Assembly (NCBI RefSeq): GCF_021191635.1
Contig: NZ_JAIWPR010000006.1
Location: forward strand, 124,001-188,000
From: Alterluteimonas quercicellularis
GTDB taxonomy: Bacteria > Pseudomonadota > Gammaproteobacteria > Xanthomonadales > Xanthomonadaceae
Direction of reading: 5' to 3'
Length of the DNA stretch: 64,000 bases
Shown here: positions 54,738 to 62,709 of the stretch, piece by piece
Position numbering within the stretch: position 1 is the stretch's first letter
Layout: every line of letters begins with the position of its first letter
Notes under the pieces: generated by a model
What the model saw: the letters and a program-made list of their open reading frames with translations, nothing else
Databases searched by the model: none
What the model was told of the DNA's origin: nothing
Made by a program: the position numbers and the translations under genes

Positions 54738-54755
54738 GGTGTGCATTTGTACACC
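54738..54755 (-). promoter_or_regulatory. Candidate LexA operator of the lexA-imuA-imuB-dnaE2 operon
   Basis: An imperfect palindrome GGTGTGCATTTGTACACC (8-bp arms matching at 7 positions, 2-nt centre) lies 60 nt upstream of the lexA ATG. Its GTGC-N4-GTAC core resembles the boxes reported for LexA2-type repressors and differs from the E. coli CTGT-N8-ACAG box. An adjacent perfect inverted repeat CCGGCAACGGTTGCCGG (54721-54737) lies between it and lexA. Confidence 0.65.
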
Positions 54756-54821
54756 CATCGCGCGTGAAGGACGAGCGGGCCCGCGCCGGCCCTTGCCAAA
54801 CCGGCCGCACCCCGGTCAATA

Positions 54822-54837
54822 TATAACTTAGGTTATA
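54822..54837 (+). promoter_or_regulatory. Palindromic operator/promoter of the AbrB-Doc pair
   Basis: An AT-rich stretch in an otherwise GC-rich region contains TATAACT-TA-GGTTATA, an imperfect 7-bp palindrome, immediately before AACCAAGGGAG (ribosome site) and the antitoxin ATG. The same TATA-rich bases can serve as -10, with TTGCCA at 54793-54798 as a weak -35. This fits autorepression by the antitoxin or the complex. Confidence 0.6.
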
Positions 54838-54852
54838 ACCAAGGGAGCCGCG

Positions 54853-55074
54853 ATGAAGCTCAAGATCACCACCGTCGGCAACTCCGCCGGCGTCATCCTC
54901 CCCAAGGAACTGCTGGCCCGCCTGCGCCTGAGCAAGGGCGACACCCTGTACGCGCTGGAGACCCCGGACGGCATCCGGCTGACCGCGTTCGACCCCGAAC
55001 TGGCGAGCCAGATGGAAGTGGCGGAGGAAGTGATGCGCAAGCGTCGGGCCCTGCTGCACAAGCTCGCGCAGTGA
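54853..55074 (+). CDS. AbrB/MazE-family antitoxin
   Basis: A 73-aa protein with a swapped-hairpin AbrB DNA-binding domain (KITTVGNSAGVILPKELLARLRLSKGDTLY). An acidic then basic C-terminal tail (MEVAEEVMRKRRALLHKL) would bind and neutralise the toxin. It is preceded by AAGGGAG as ribosome site and followed 10 nt later by the Doc-like gene. Together they form an AbrB-Doc pair, not the classic Phd-Doc. Confidence 0.9.
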   Translation: MKLKITTVGNSAGVILPKELLARLRLSKGDTLYALETPDGIRLTAFDPELASQMEVAEEVMRKRRALLHKLAQ

Positions 55075-55084
55075 GGCGGCCGAC

Positions 55085-55516
55085 ATGATCGTCTGGATCG
55101 GAAAGTCGCTGATCCTGGCCATCCACGACCGGCAGCTGGCCGAGCACGGCGGCGCTGGAGGCGTGCGCGACGACACGCTGCTGGACTCCGCCCTGGCCCG
55201 TCCGCGGCAGCTGTTCGCCTACGGCGACCCGCCGCCCGACCATGCCGCGCTCGCCGCGAGCCTGGCCTACGGACTGGCGCGCAACCATCCTTTCGTCGAC
55301 GGCAACAAGCGGACTGCGGCAGTGGCGTGCGAAACCTTCCTGCTGCTCAACGACCTGGCGCTCGAAGCCGACGACCTGACGCTCTACCCGCTCTACATCG
55401 GCCTCGCCGAAGGCACCCTCGGCGAGGCCGAGTTCGCCGACTGGCTGCGCCGGCACCTCGTGGTGCACGGCAGCGGGCGGCTCAACGAACCGCGGGCGGA
55501 TTACGCCGCCCCGTAG
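55085..55516 (+). CDS. doc: Doc-type Fic toxin (death on curing)
   Basis: A 143-aa Fic/Doc protein with the full-length catalytic motif HPFVDGNKR (residues 68-76), LARPRQLFAY and a start IWIGKSLILAIHDRQLAEHGG typical of Doc. Doc of phage P1 phosphorylates EF-Tu using this motif. Here the motif is intact, so the toxin should be active. It overlaps no other gene and converges with the DUF6496 gene. Confidence 0.92.
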   Translation: MIVWIGKSLILAIHDRQLAEHGGAGGVRDDTLLDSALARPRQLFAYGDPPPDHAALAASLAYGLARNHPFVDGNKRTAAVACETFLLLNDLALEADDLTLYPLYIGLAEGTLGEAEFADWLRRHLVVHGSGRLNEPRADYAAP

Positions 55517-55559
55517 ACAGGCGCCTGCCCTTCCCCGTGTCCGGGCCACCCGTGCGGGT

Positions 55560-55582
55560 GTCGCGCGCGAGCGCGCCCCCAA
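55560..55582 (-). repeat. Single copy of the 23-bp palindromic repeat
   Basis: One reverse copy with a decayed outer end (CCCCCAAC for CTCCTAC) between the converging doc and DUF6496 genes. Confidence 0.8.
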
Positions 55583-55606
55583 CAGCTAATGCGGAGCGGT
55601 TGCGTC

Positions 55607-56110
55607 TCAGGAAGCGCGCTTGCGGGTGCGCGCGGCCTTCTTCGCGGCGGCCTTGCGCCCGGCCGCGCCCTTGGTGCCGGCGGCCTTCCTGGCGGCGGCG
55701 GACCGGCTGGAGGCGGTGCGCTTGGAGGCGGCCTTCCTGGCCTGCGTCGACAGCGCCTTCTTGCCCACCGCCTGCTTCGCGGTGGTCTTCCGGCTCGCGG
55801 TCTTCAGCGCCTTCTTGGCGCCGGCCGAACGCTTGGCGGCGGGCCGCTTGCGGGTCTTCGACGCCTGCTCGTCCTGCGCGGCCTTCTTCTTGGTCGCCTT
55901 CGACGCGGTCTTGGAAGGCTTGGCCTTCACCCCGTCGCGCCGCGCCTTGGACAGGCCGATCGCGATCGCCTGCTTGGCGTTCTTGGCGCCGTGCTTGCCC
56001 CCGCGGACGTGCTCGATCTCTTCCTTGACGTATTCGCCGGCCTGGGTGCTGGCGGACTTGCCCTCGCGCTTGTCCTTCGCGGCGGCCTGGCGGGTCTTCT
56101 TCTCCGGCAT
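55607..56110 (-). CDS. Lys/Ala-rich DUF6496 protein (histone H1-like tail)
   Basis: A 167-aa basic protein. The N-terminal 60 residues (KREGKSASTQAGEYVKEEIEHVRGGKHGAKNAKQAIAIGLSKARRDGV) form the short DUF6496-like domain. The rest is a Lys/Ala/Arg/Ser low-complexity tail with AAKK, SKTRKR and RKAA repeats, similar to histone H1-like DNA-binding proteins such as AlgP. It probably binds DNA or RNA. Monocistronic, 76 nt after the T5orf172-like gene on the same strand. Confidence 0.8.
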   Translation of the reverse strand: MPEKKTRQAAAKDKREGKSASTQAGEYVKEEIEHVRGGKHGAKNAKQAIAIGLSKARRDGVKAKPSKTASKATKKKAAQDEQASKTRKRPAAKRSAGAKKALKTASRKTTAKQAVGKKALSTQARKAASKRTASSRSAAARKAAGTKGAAGRKAAAKKAARTRKRAS

Positions 56111-56186
56111 GACGGTACTCCGAGCGGACGGACGGCCGGTGTAGCAACGCCTGCGTGAAGCCGGCCGCAAGGCCGCCGGCACCGGC

Positions 56187-56774
56187 TCAGGAGCGGCCGC
56201 GATACCAGGCCAGCACGGGCGCCGGCAGCGCCTCGTCGATCCCGATCTCCAGCGCCGCGAAGGCGTCGAGCTGGTCGCGCAGCCGCCGGCGCACGGCCGC
56301 GGCGGCCTGCGCGCCGTGCAGTTCCCCGACGCACCACTGCGCCAGCGTCCATTCGTGCAGGCCGTCGCGCCGCGCCGCCAGCGCCGCCTGCAGCCAGCCG
56401 TGCAGCGGGTGCACGCGATGGCCGCGCTCGGCGAGCCCGCGCACCGCGACGTCGAGCGCCTGCTCCACGCCGCGGAACCACTCGGTGCCGCCGCCGGCCG
56501 CCGCACGGACCGCCAGCGGCGCCGGCGCGTTGTGCGGCTTCAACGGCCCGCGCAACTCCAGTTCCAGGTCGCGCGCGTCGCGCAGGGTCTCGGCCTCCAC
56601 CACCACTCCAAGCTCCACGCCGAAGAATTCGTACCAGCGCGGATGCAGCGCGGCGATGCGGCCCAGCGGATCGTGCGAGAAGCCGATCTTGCAGTGGTCC
56701 TCCCAGCGGCAGGGAAACACGTAGGCGAAGCAGCGCCCGTCGATCGGCACCGCGCCGGCGGGGGCGCGCCGCAT
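56187..56774 (-). CDS. T5orf172/Mug113-like GIY-YIG family protein
   Basis: A 195-aa protein. The first 80 residues contain a GIY-YIG-like core of the T5orf172 type: RCFAYVFPCRWEDHCKIGFSHDPLGRIAALH, then FFGVELGVVVEAETLRDARDLELELRGPLK. The catalytic Arg and Glu positions appear kept (GRI, LELEL). The C-terminal half is Ala/Arg-rich and not recognised. Its start overlaps the DUF763 stop codon, so the two proteins may work together. Confidence 0.75.
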   Translation of the reverse strand: MRRAPAGAVPIDGRCFAYVFPCRWEDHCKIGFSHDPLGRIAALHPRWYEFFGVELGVVVEAETLRDARDLELELRGPLKPHNAPAPLAVRAAAGGGTEWFRGVEQALDVAVRGLAERGHRVHPLHGWLQAALAARRDGLHEWTLAQWCVGELHGAQAAAAVRRRLRDQLDAFAALEIGIDEALPAPVLAWYRGRS

Positions 56775-58084
56775 CAGCGCGCGTCGCGCCGGGCGGGGCC
56801 GTCCGCGGCGGCCGGCGCGGGCTCCCAGCCGAACACGCTGCGTCCGCCGTAGCGATGCGACTGCATGCGCTCCTCGTCCAGCAACGCGTCCAGCGACGGC
56901 CCCCGCGCCGTGGCTTCCAGCCGCCGCGCCTGCGCGTCGAGCCGGCGGATGGCGGCCAGCGTCTCCTCCTGGCCGAGCCGGGCCTGTCCCACCGCGGTCT
57001 TCAGCACGTCGAGGGTGCGGTCGAACACCTTCGTCGGCACCGGGAACGGGTGGCGGTCCTTGCCGCCGTGGGCGAGCGAGAAACGCGCCGGGTCGGTGAA
57101 CCGGCACGGCGCGCCGTGCAGCACCTCGGCCACCAGCGCCAGCGCCCGCACCGTGCGCGCGCCGACGCCCGGCACCTGCAGCAGTTCGGCGAAGTCGCTC
57201 GGGCCGCAGGCGGCGGCCGCGGCCAGGTTGCCGTGCAGCCGCCGCAGCACCACGTCGTCCGCGCGCACGTCGTGGTGGCCCGGCAGGGCGAGGTGCGGCT
57301 GCATGGCGGCGGCCGCGTCCTGCGCACCGGCGAACAGGTCGGCCGTCGCGCCGGTGGGCGCCGCACGTGGGGCGGCCGGCGCGATGCGCCCGAACTCGCG
57401 CGCCAGCCGCGCCGGGCCCAGTTCGCGCAGCAGGCCCACCTGCGCCTCGCGCGAGGCGGCGGCGCGGCGGTCGGCCAGGTTGATGATGCGCCCCTGCCCC
57501 GGCCCGTCGATCGCCGCGTGCGGCGCGTCGACGAAGCTCTCCAGCCCCTCCGACAGCCAGTGGTAGCGCCGCGCCTGCTTGCGCGCGCCGTGCATGCCCT
57601 GCTGCACCACCACCCAGCGGCCGTCGTCGGCGACGATGAAGCCGTGCAGGTACAGGTCGAACCCGTCCTGCACCGCCGCGCTGTCGACCTTGGCGACCAG
57701 CCGGCTGGTGCGCGCCAGCGCGGCGCCGTCGATGCCGGTGCGCTCGCCCACCGCCAGCAGCTCCGCCGGCGTCGCCCGAGAATGCCGGCCGCGACCGCCG
57801 CACACGTGCAGGCCCAGTTCGCCCGACAGCGGCGCCAGCCCGCGCTTGAGCGCGCCGATCACGCTGGTGGTGATGCCGGAGGAATGCCAGTCCATGCCCA
57901 TCACCGCGCCGAAGCACTGGAACCAGAACGGGTGCGCCAGCCGCCGCAGCAGCTCCGCGCGGCCGTACTCGATCACGATCGCCTGGCACATCACCGCGCC
58001 CAGCCGGGTCATGCGCTGCCCCAGCCACGCCGGGACGCGCCCGCCGTGCAGGGGAAGATCGGCGCTGCCGGTGCGGCGGGACAT
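56774..58084 (-). CDS. DUF763-domain protein
   Basis: A 436-aa protein matching DUF763. It starts MSRRTGSADLPLHGGRVPAWLGQRM and has HPFWFQCFGAVMGMDWHSSGITTSVIGALK, ARKQARRYHWLSEGLESFVDAPH and an HhH-like segment FAELLQVPGVGARTVRALALVAEVLHG. The helix-hairpin-helix suggests DNA contact. The function is not known; it has been noted near DNA-repair genes in other genomes. It is followed by the T5orf172-like gene with a 1-nt overlap. Confidence 0.87.
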   Translation of the reverse strand: MSRRTGSADLPLHGGRVPAWLGQRMTRLGAVMCQAIVIEYGRAELLRRLAHPFWFQCFGAVMGMDWHSSGITTSVIGALKRGLAPLSGELGLHVCGGRGRHSRATPAELLAVGERTGIDGAALARTSRLVAKVDSAAVQDGFDLYLHGFIVADDGRWVVVQQGMHGARKQARRYHWLSEGLESFVDAPHAAIDGPGQGRIINLADRRAAASREAQVGLLRELGPARLAREFGRIAPAAPRAAPTGATADLFAGAQDAAAAMQPHLALPGHHDVRADDVVLRRLHGNLAAAAACGPSDFAELLQVPGVGARTVRALALVAEVLHGAPCRFTDPARFSLAHGGKDRHPFPVPTKVFDRTLDVLKTAVGQARLGQEETLAAIRRLDAQARRLEATARGPSLDALLDEERMQSHRYGGRSVFGWEPAPAAADGPARRDAR

Positions 58085-58146
58085 CGCCCCAGGTTACGCG
58101 GGCGGCATCTCAGGCGTTGAGACCGCCTGCCGGCAGGGCTTGCCCG

Positions 58147-59313
58147 TCAGTCGGCGTTGACCGCATGCGGGCGGGTGCCGTGCCGCCGGTCCATGGCGTT
58201 GCGTTCGTCGTGCAGCGCTTCCTGCTGCTCCGCGCTCAGCCCACCGTGCAGGGTGGCCTTCAGCCGGTTCAGCCAGGGGATCCGCTGCGCGTCGGGCAGT
58301 TCGCGCACCCGCAGGCGCAGCCGGTAGCGTTCCTCGGCCGTCATCCCGATGTAGGCCTGCGCGTCCGGGACCGGCGGCGGCACCGGGCCGGCCAGGATGA
58401 ACGCCATCCCGCGCGAGATCGCGGCGGGGATCACGGTGCCGTGGTCCTCGCCGGCGATTTCCTGGAACACCGCCTCGGTTCCCGGCATCGAGGCCAGCCG
58501 CCCGGCCGCCGAGCGCGCGCGGTCCACCTGGGCGCGCTCCCTCAGGTCGGCGGCGATCCGGTCGGCGTCCGCTTCCTGCAGCACGGCCGGGCTGGGGGTC
58601 TGCTCGTACTCGCCGGCCACGACCAGGACCCGGACCGGGGTCCGCTCGCCCGCCCTGCGCGCGGACATCCGCTCGATCTCCCCGGCGAGCTGGCCATCGG
58701 CATACCAGAGCGAGGGACTGGCGGACACGTAGGTCTGGAAGGACCCGGGCCGCGCGGTCAGCGCGTACAGCACGAACAGGCCGCCGAAGGAATGCCCGAA
58801 CAGCGCCTGCCGCTGCGGATCGATGGGGTAGTCGCGCTGCACGATCGGCTTGAGCTCGTCCTCGATGAAGTCCAGGAACGCGGCCGCGCCGCCATTGGGC
58901 TTGCGCACCCGAGGATCGTCGACCGCGACCGGCGTCAGGTCCAGCGTGCGCTCGGCGCGGCCATCGGCACCGGGCGGGTAGCCGATGCCGACCACCACCG
59001 CGCGCGTATGCGGCCCATGCCCGTGCCGGCGGCGCTCGTAGGCCCGCACCGTCTCGACCACCGTATGGAACATCGCATCGGGGTCCAGCACGTAGATGAC
59101 CGGATGGCCCGCAGCCGGCGCCGGCTGCTCGGGAACGGCGATCGACAGCTGGTACTCGCGCCCGGTCCGCTCCGAACGCACCAGGCTGCGCGCGGTCGCC
59201 AGCGGGCAGGCGGACGGACGGCCCTCGGCCGGAGGGGGCGGCGGGTGCGCGGACAGCGGCGATGCCCACGCCAGGCAGGACAGGCACAGCGACAGCAGCA
59301 GCGGGGCTTTCAT
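58147..59313 (-). CDS. Secreted esterase, IroE/Fes-like alpha/beta hydrolase
   Basis: A 388-aa hydrolase with a signal peptide (LLLSLCLSCLAWASPLSA, cleavage near 22). An esterase-D domain contains YVLDPDAMFHTV, the nucleophile elbow GHSFGG (Ser175) and a likely catalytic His291 in GEDHGTVIP. Such proteins cleave siderophore esters in the periplasm or are general esterases. The C-terminal 70 residues form a helical extension. It lies 90 nt after the TonB receptor, behind a strong hairpin, so uptake of an ester ligand followed by periplasmic hydrolysis is plausible. Confidence 0.85.
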   Translation of the reverse strand: MKAPLLLSLCLSCLAWASPLSAHPPPPPAEGRPSACPLATARSLVRSERTGREYQLSIAVPEQPAPAAGHPVIYVLDPDAMFHTVVETVRAYERRRHGHGPHTRAVVVGIGYPPGADGRAERTLDLTPVAVDDPRVRKPNGGAAAFLDFIEDELKPIVQRDYPIDPQRQALFGHSFGGLFVLYALTARPGSFQTYVSASPSLWYADGQLAGEIERMSARRAGERTPVRVLVVAGEYEQTPSPAVLQEADADRIAADLRERAQVDRARSAAGRLASMPGTEAVFQEIAGEDHGTVIPAAISRGMAFILAGPVPPPVPDAQAYIGMTAEERYRLRLRVRELPDAQRIPWLNRLKATLHGGLSAEQQEALHDERNAMDRRHGTRPHAVNAD

Positions 59314-59368
59314 CTTGGCTCTCCCGCCCCCGGCCGCTTCCGGGCCGGGAGCCGATCGGATGGCTGAA

Positions 59369-59392
59369 GGCCCGGGCGCGAACGCCCGGGCC
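59369..59392 (-). terminator. Intercistronic UUCG hairpin between the TonB receptor and esterase
   Basis: On the minus strand GGCCCGGGCG-TTCG-CGCCCGGGCC forms a perfect 10-bp stem with a UUCG tetraloop. No T-run follows, so it is more likely a 3'-end stabiliser or attenuator that lowers esterase expression than a full terminator. Confidence 0.6.
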
Positions 59393-59403
59393 CGCGTTGC
59401 GGC

Positions 59404-62373
59404 CTACCAGCGCTTGTCGAACGCCAGCACGAGGGTGCGCCCGAGCGCGGTCGCGTTCGCCGGGTCGTAGGGATCGGCCAGCGCGTCGTTGGCGGCGGTG
59501 CCGCCGTCGATGAAGGGCGGGTTGCGGTCGGTGACGTTCACCGCGGCGAAGTTGATCCGCGCATCCTGGAAGAACCCGCCGAGCGCGGACAGGTCGTAGT
59601 CCAGGTTGAGGTCGAAGGTGGTCCAGGAGTCGATCTTCACCGGCGCAGTCGCCGCCGTCGGCACGCCCGCGGCGTTGGGCACGAAGCAGCCGCTGGCGCA
59701 CTCGTAGTCGTCGACGTAGTTCATGGTCAGGGTCGCGCGCAGGCCGCCGAGGTGCCAGCGCACGCCCTGCTGCGACCGCAGCGCCACCGGGTTGCCGACC
59801 GCGCTGTACTTGCCGAGCTGGTCGACGTAGTCCGAGCCCGGCGTCGCCTGCACCTCGTATGAGTTCAGCCAGGTGCCGCGCACGAACAGGTCGAACGACC
59901 CGGGGCCGGCGTCGAATCCGTAGCCGAGGTCGAAATCCACGCCGTCCATCTTCAGCGACGCGAGGTTGAGCTGGGTCGCGTTGACGATCATCGCCACGTC
60001 CCCGGCGCTCTGCACCGGCCCGGCGCCGAGCTGGCCCAGATAGCGCGGGTCGTTGTCGATCAGGTCCTGTACGCGCGCGGCGGACGGATTGATCTCCAGG
60101 CTGTCGATGTAGGGGGTGGTGCCGGTGGCGAACAGCTGCGCGAGGATGCCGCCGAGCGCGCCGGACTGGATACGCACGATGCGGTCGTCGACCTTCAGGT
60201 TGAAGTAGCTGGCGCCCACCTTCAGCCCCGGCGCCCACTCCGGCGCGTAGTCGAAGCCGAGCGTCCAGGTGCGCGATTCCTCCGGCCGCAGGGTGGGCCC
60301 GGCGCCGCCGCTGACCACGATCGCGGTGAACGTGCAGTTGCCGGGGCCTCCCGGGGTGCCGGTCACGCCGTTCAGCGGCACCAGCGTGGTGCTGCAGGGG
60401 GCGGTGTAGAGATCGGCGCGCATGAACGCGCCGTTGCCGCCGGTGATCGGCTGCACGCCGTCGTAGGCGTAGCGCATCGGCGGCGCGTGGAACGAGGTGC
60501 CCCAGCTGCCGCGCAGGGTCAGGCTGTCGGTCGGCCTGAAGTCCAGGCCGACCTTGGGGTTGAAGGTGGAGAAGTCGCCGAGCCCGTCGCCGCGCTCGTA
60601 GCGGCCGGCGATGGACAGGTCCAGCTTCTTCGCGAACGCGGCCTGGTTGTCCCGCCCGATCAGCGGCAGGGCCAGTTCCGCGAACAGCGCGCCGACGTCG
60701 CGCTCGGTCGTGCCGAAGACCGCGCGCTGGTCGGAGGTGCTGCGCCAGTTGAAGTCGAGGTCGCCGCCGATGTGCTCGCGGCGCCAGTCGACGCCCGCCG
60801 CCAGCTTCGCGGTACCGCCGGGCATGGCGAACAGGTCGCCGTCGACCTTGAAGCTCGCCTGCGCCAGCCACGAGGTGAAGCTCAGATTCTCGTAGCCGAT
60901 CAGCTGCGACAGCACCTGCTCGGAGAGCCCGTCGGTCGTCCACGGGTTGAAGGCCGCGTAGCCCAGGCCGGCGCAGTAGGCGCGGGCGGCCGCGCTCGCG
61001 TTGCCGGCCAGCCCCTGGCTGCACTGGATCGAGGTCGGCGCCTGCGCCTGCCCGCCCGCAGGCGTGGGCAGGTAGTCGTAGATGTTGGCGTTGCGCTGCA
61101 CGTCCGAATCGCGGTGCTGCTCCTCGCGGCTGTAGGACAGCGTGGCCTCGCCGCGCCAGCTGCCGCCCAGGGCGAAGCCGGCGCCCAGGGTCGCGGCCAG
61201 GCTGTCGACGCCCACCTCGCGGCGCAGCGGGCGGTCGTCGATCAGCACGCCGTAGTTGTTGGCCACGCCGGGGATGAAGTACGGGTTGTCCGGGCCCAGC
61301 GTGCCGTAGAGCGGCAGGTAGCCCTGGTTGTACTCGCCGCGGCGGCGCGTGTAGCGCAGGTCGCCGTACAGCTCGGTCGATTCCCCGACCGCCTGCTCGA
61401 AGCCGAAGAAGGCGCTGTGGCGCTCCATCTCGGGCACGATGTCGACCTGCTCCCAGGCGTTGTAGGTGTTGCCCACGCCGTCGGTCACCGCGACCAGGTC
61501 GGCGGCGGTCAGCCCGGTGCCGGTGCCGCCGGGCACCCGGTAGACCACGTTGCCGTTGGGCGCGGCGGTGCCCTGGAACAGGTTGGCGGCGCTGCCGGCA
61601 CGGGCGCTGGCGCGCCGCCAGTTCACGCCGCCGCGGTCGCTGAAGTCGCCGCCGTTGTAGATCTCGCGGTCCGTGGCGAGCACGTTCTGCTGGCGGTTGA
61701 ACTCGTAGCCCACGATCAGGCCGCCGCGGCCCCAGTCGGTACCCCAGGTCTGGCCGAGCTGGTACTGGTCGCCGCCGCCGTCGGTGGTGCCGGCGCGCAC
61801 GGTGGTATGCGCGCCGGTATCGCGGCGCTTGAGCAGGATGTTGACCACGCCGCCGACCGCGTCGGAGCCGTACACCGCGGACGCGCCGTCGAGCAGGATC
61901 TCGATGTGCGAAACCGCGTTGGTCGGGATCGTCGAGATGTCGACGAAGTCGCCGTACTGGCCCGCCGCCGCCACCCGCCGCCCGTTGACCAGCACCAGCG
62001 TGGACAGCGCGCCGAGCCCGCGCAGGTTCACGCCCTGGCCGCCGGTCATGTTCGACCCGGCGACGCTGGCGTCCTGGCCGCCCTGCACGTTGTCGCTCAT
62101 GCCCACGCCGCCGGCGAAGTTCGCCGGCAGTTCGCGCAGGTAGTCGCCGATGGTGGCCTTGCCGCTGGCCTTGATCTCCTCCGCGCCGATCACCAGCACC
62201 GCATTGCCCGCAGGATCGGCACCGCGGATGTTGGTGCCGGTGACGACCACCGTCTCCAGCGTCTGCGACGCCGCCTGCTCCCGCTGCTGGGCCTGCAAGG
62301 ACCCGGAGATCGCCAGCGCGAGCAGGCTCGCGCTCCCCGCCACGCCGCTCAGACATCGCGTCCGCTTGCTCAT
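59404..62373 (-). CDS. TonB-dependent receptor
   Basis: A 989-aa outer-membrane receptor with a signal peptide (about 1-28, ending SLQAQ). The TonB box region is LETVVVTGTNIRG. The plug contains VNLRGLGALSTLVLVNGRRVA and GSDAVGGVVNILLKR, and the barrel ends FDKRW. It resembles the long receptors of xanthomonads and sphingomonads for peptides, glycans or siderophores. It has no STN domain. A candidate promoter lies upstream (TTGACA...TCATAT). The esterase gene downstream and the divergent GntR regulator suggest one substrate-responsive locus. Confidence 0.93.
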   Translation of the reverse strand: MSKRTRCLSGVAGSASLLALAISGSLQAQQREQAASQTLETVVVTGTNIRGADPAGNAVLVIGAEEIKASGKATIGDYLRELPANFAGGVGMSDNVQGGQDASVAGSNMTGGQGVNLRGLGALSTLVLVNGRRVAAAGQYGDFVDISTIPTNAVSHIEILLDGASAVYGSDAVGGVVNILLKRRDTGAHTTVRAGTTDGGGDQYQLGQTWGTDWGRGGLIVGYEFNRQQNVLATDREIYNGGDFSDRGGVNWRRASARAGSAANLFQGTAAPNGNVVYRVPGGTGTGLTAADLVAVTDGVGNTYNAWEQVDIVPEMERHSAFFGFEQAVGESTELYGDLRYTRRRGEYNQGYLPLYGTLGPDNPYFIPGVANNYGVLIDDRPLRREVGVDSLAATLGAGFALGGSWRGEATLSYSREEQHRDSDVQRNANIYDYLPTPAGGQAQAPTSIQCSQGLAGNASAAARAYCAGLGYAAFNPWTTDGLSEQVLSQLIGYENLSFTSWLAQASFKVDGDLFAMPGGTAKLAAGVDWRREHIGGDLDFNWRSTSDQRAVFGTTERDVGALFAELALPLIGRDNQAAFAKKLDLSIAGRYERGDGLGDFSTFNPKVGLDFRPTDSLTLRGSWGTSFHAPPMRYAYDGVQPITGGNGAFMRADLYTAPCSTTLVPLNGVTGTPGGPGNCTFTAIVVSGGAGPTLRPEESRTWTLGFDYAPEWAPGLKVGASYFNLKVDDRIVRIQSGALGGILAQLFATGTTPYIDSLEINPSAARVQDLIDNDPRYLGQLGAGPVQSAGDVAMIVNATQLNLASLKMDGVDFDLGYGFDAGPGSFDLFVRGTWLNSYEVQATPGSDYVDQLGKYSAVGNPVALRSQQGVRWHLGGLRATLTMNYVDDYECASGCFVPNAAGVPTAATAPVKIDSWTTFDLNLDYDLSALGGFFQDARINFAAVNVTDRNPPFIDGGTAANDALADPYDPANATALGRTLVLAFDKRW

Positions 62374-62483
62374 GCTCGTTTCCCCCTCTGGCTGTGATTT
62401 CGACGAATCCGCTACTTGGAGTCCGGCCGGGGTCGCCCCGGCAGCCCGCGAAATCCCTGTCACAAGGGCTTAACTTGACTGCG

Positions 62484-62513
62484 ATATGAGCAGACAGACC
62501 AAGCTGATGTCAA
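62484..62513 (-). promoter_or_regulatory. Candidate sigma-70 promoter of the TonB receptor
   Basis: On the minus strand a perfect -35 TTGACA (62508-62513) is followed by 18 nt and TCATAT (62484-62489) as a weak -10. The leader to the ATG at 62373 would be about 105 nt. Confidence 0.5.
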
Positions 62514-62645
62514 CAAATTACGATATTTTTTCTCGATGGGCGCGATCCGACGCGGCTGAACCGCATTAAATCCGCAATTAAATCGATAATTTTCAAGCGC
62601 TTCTCCTGGCGACCTGGCGGAACCGCGGCCGTTCCCCGGCCCCGG

Positions 62646-62662
62646 ATGCTGCATCGCAGCAT
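62646..62662. promoter_or_regulatory. Candidate GntR operator
   Basis: A perfect inverted repeat ATGCTGC-ATC-GCAGCAT, 48 nt upstream of the gntR ATG, in the shared divergent region. Seven-bp arms and an odd 3-nt centre suit a dimeric FCD-type regulator, which could control itself and the receptor. Confidence 0.55.
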
Positions 62663-62709
62663 GGATGGGGCGTGTTGATTTTCGAAATTGCCCCCCGCAT
62701 CCTCTGCGC

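Larger units (their letters stand above)
62374..62709. other. 336-nt divergent control region between the TonB receptor and gntR
   Basis: An unusually AT-rich stretch (about 62500-62605) for this genome, with the receptor promoter on the minus strand, a perfect inverted repeat at 62646-62662 and TTTCGAAA at 62680-62687. No coding region is supported. Confidence 0.75.

Noticed and set aside
62540-62605. Fur box upstream of the second TonB receptor
   Set aside because: The AT-rich stretch has GATAAT-like pieces but no 19-bp palindrome close to the Fur consensus.
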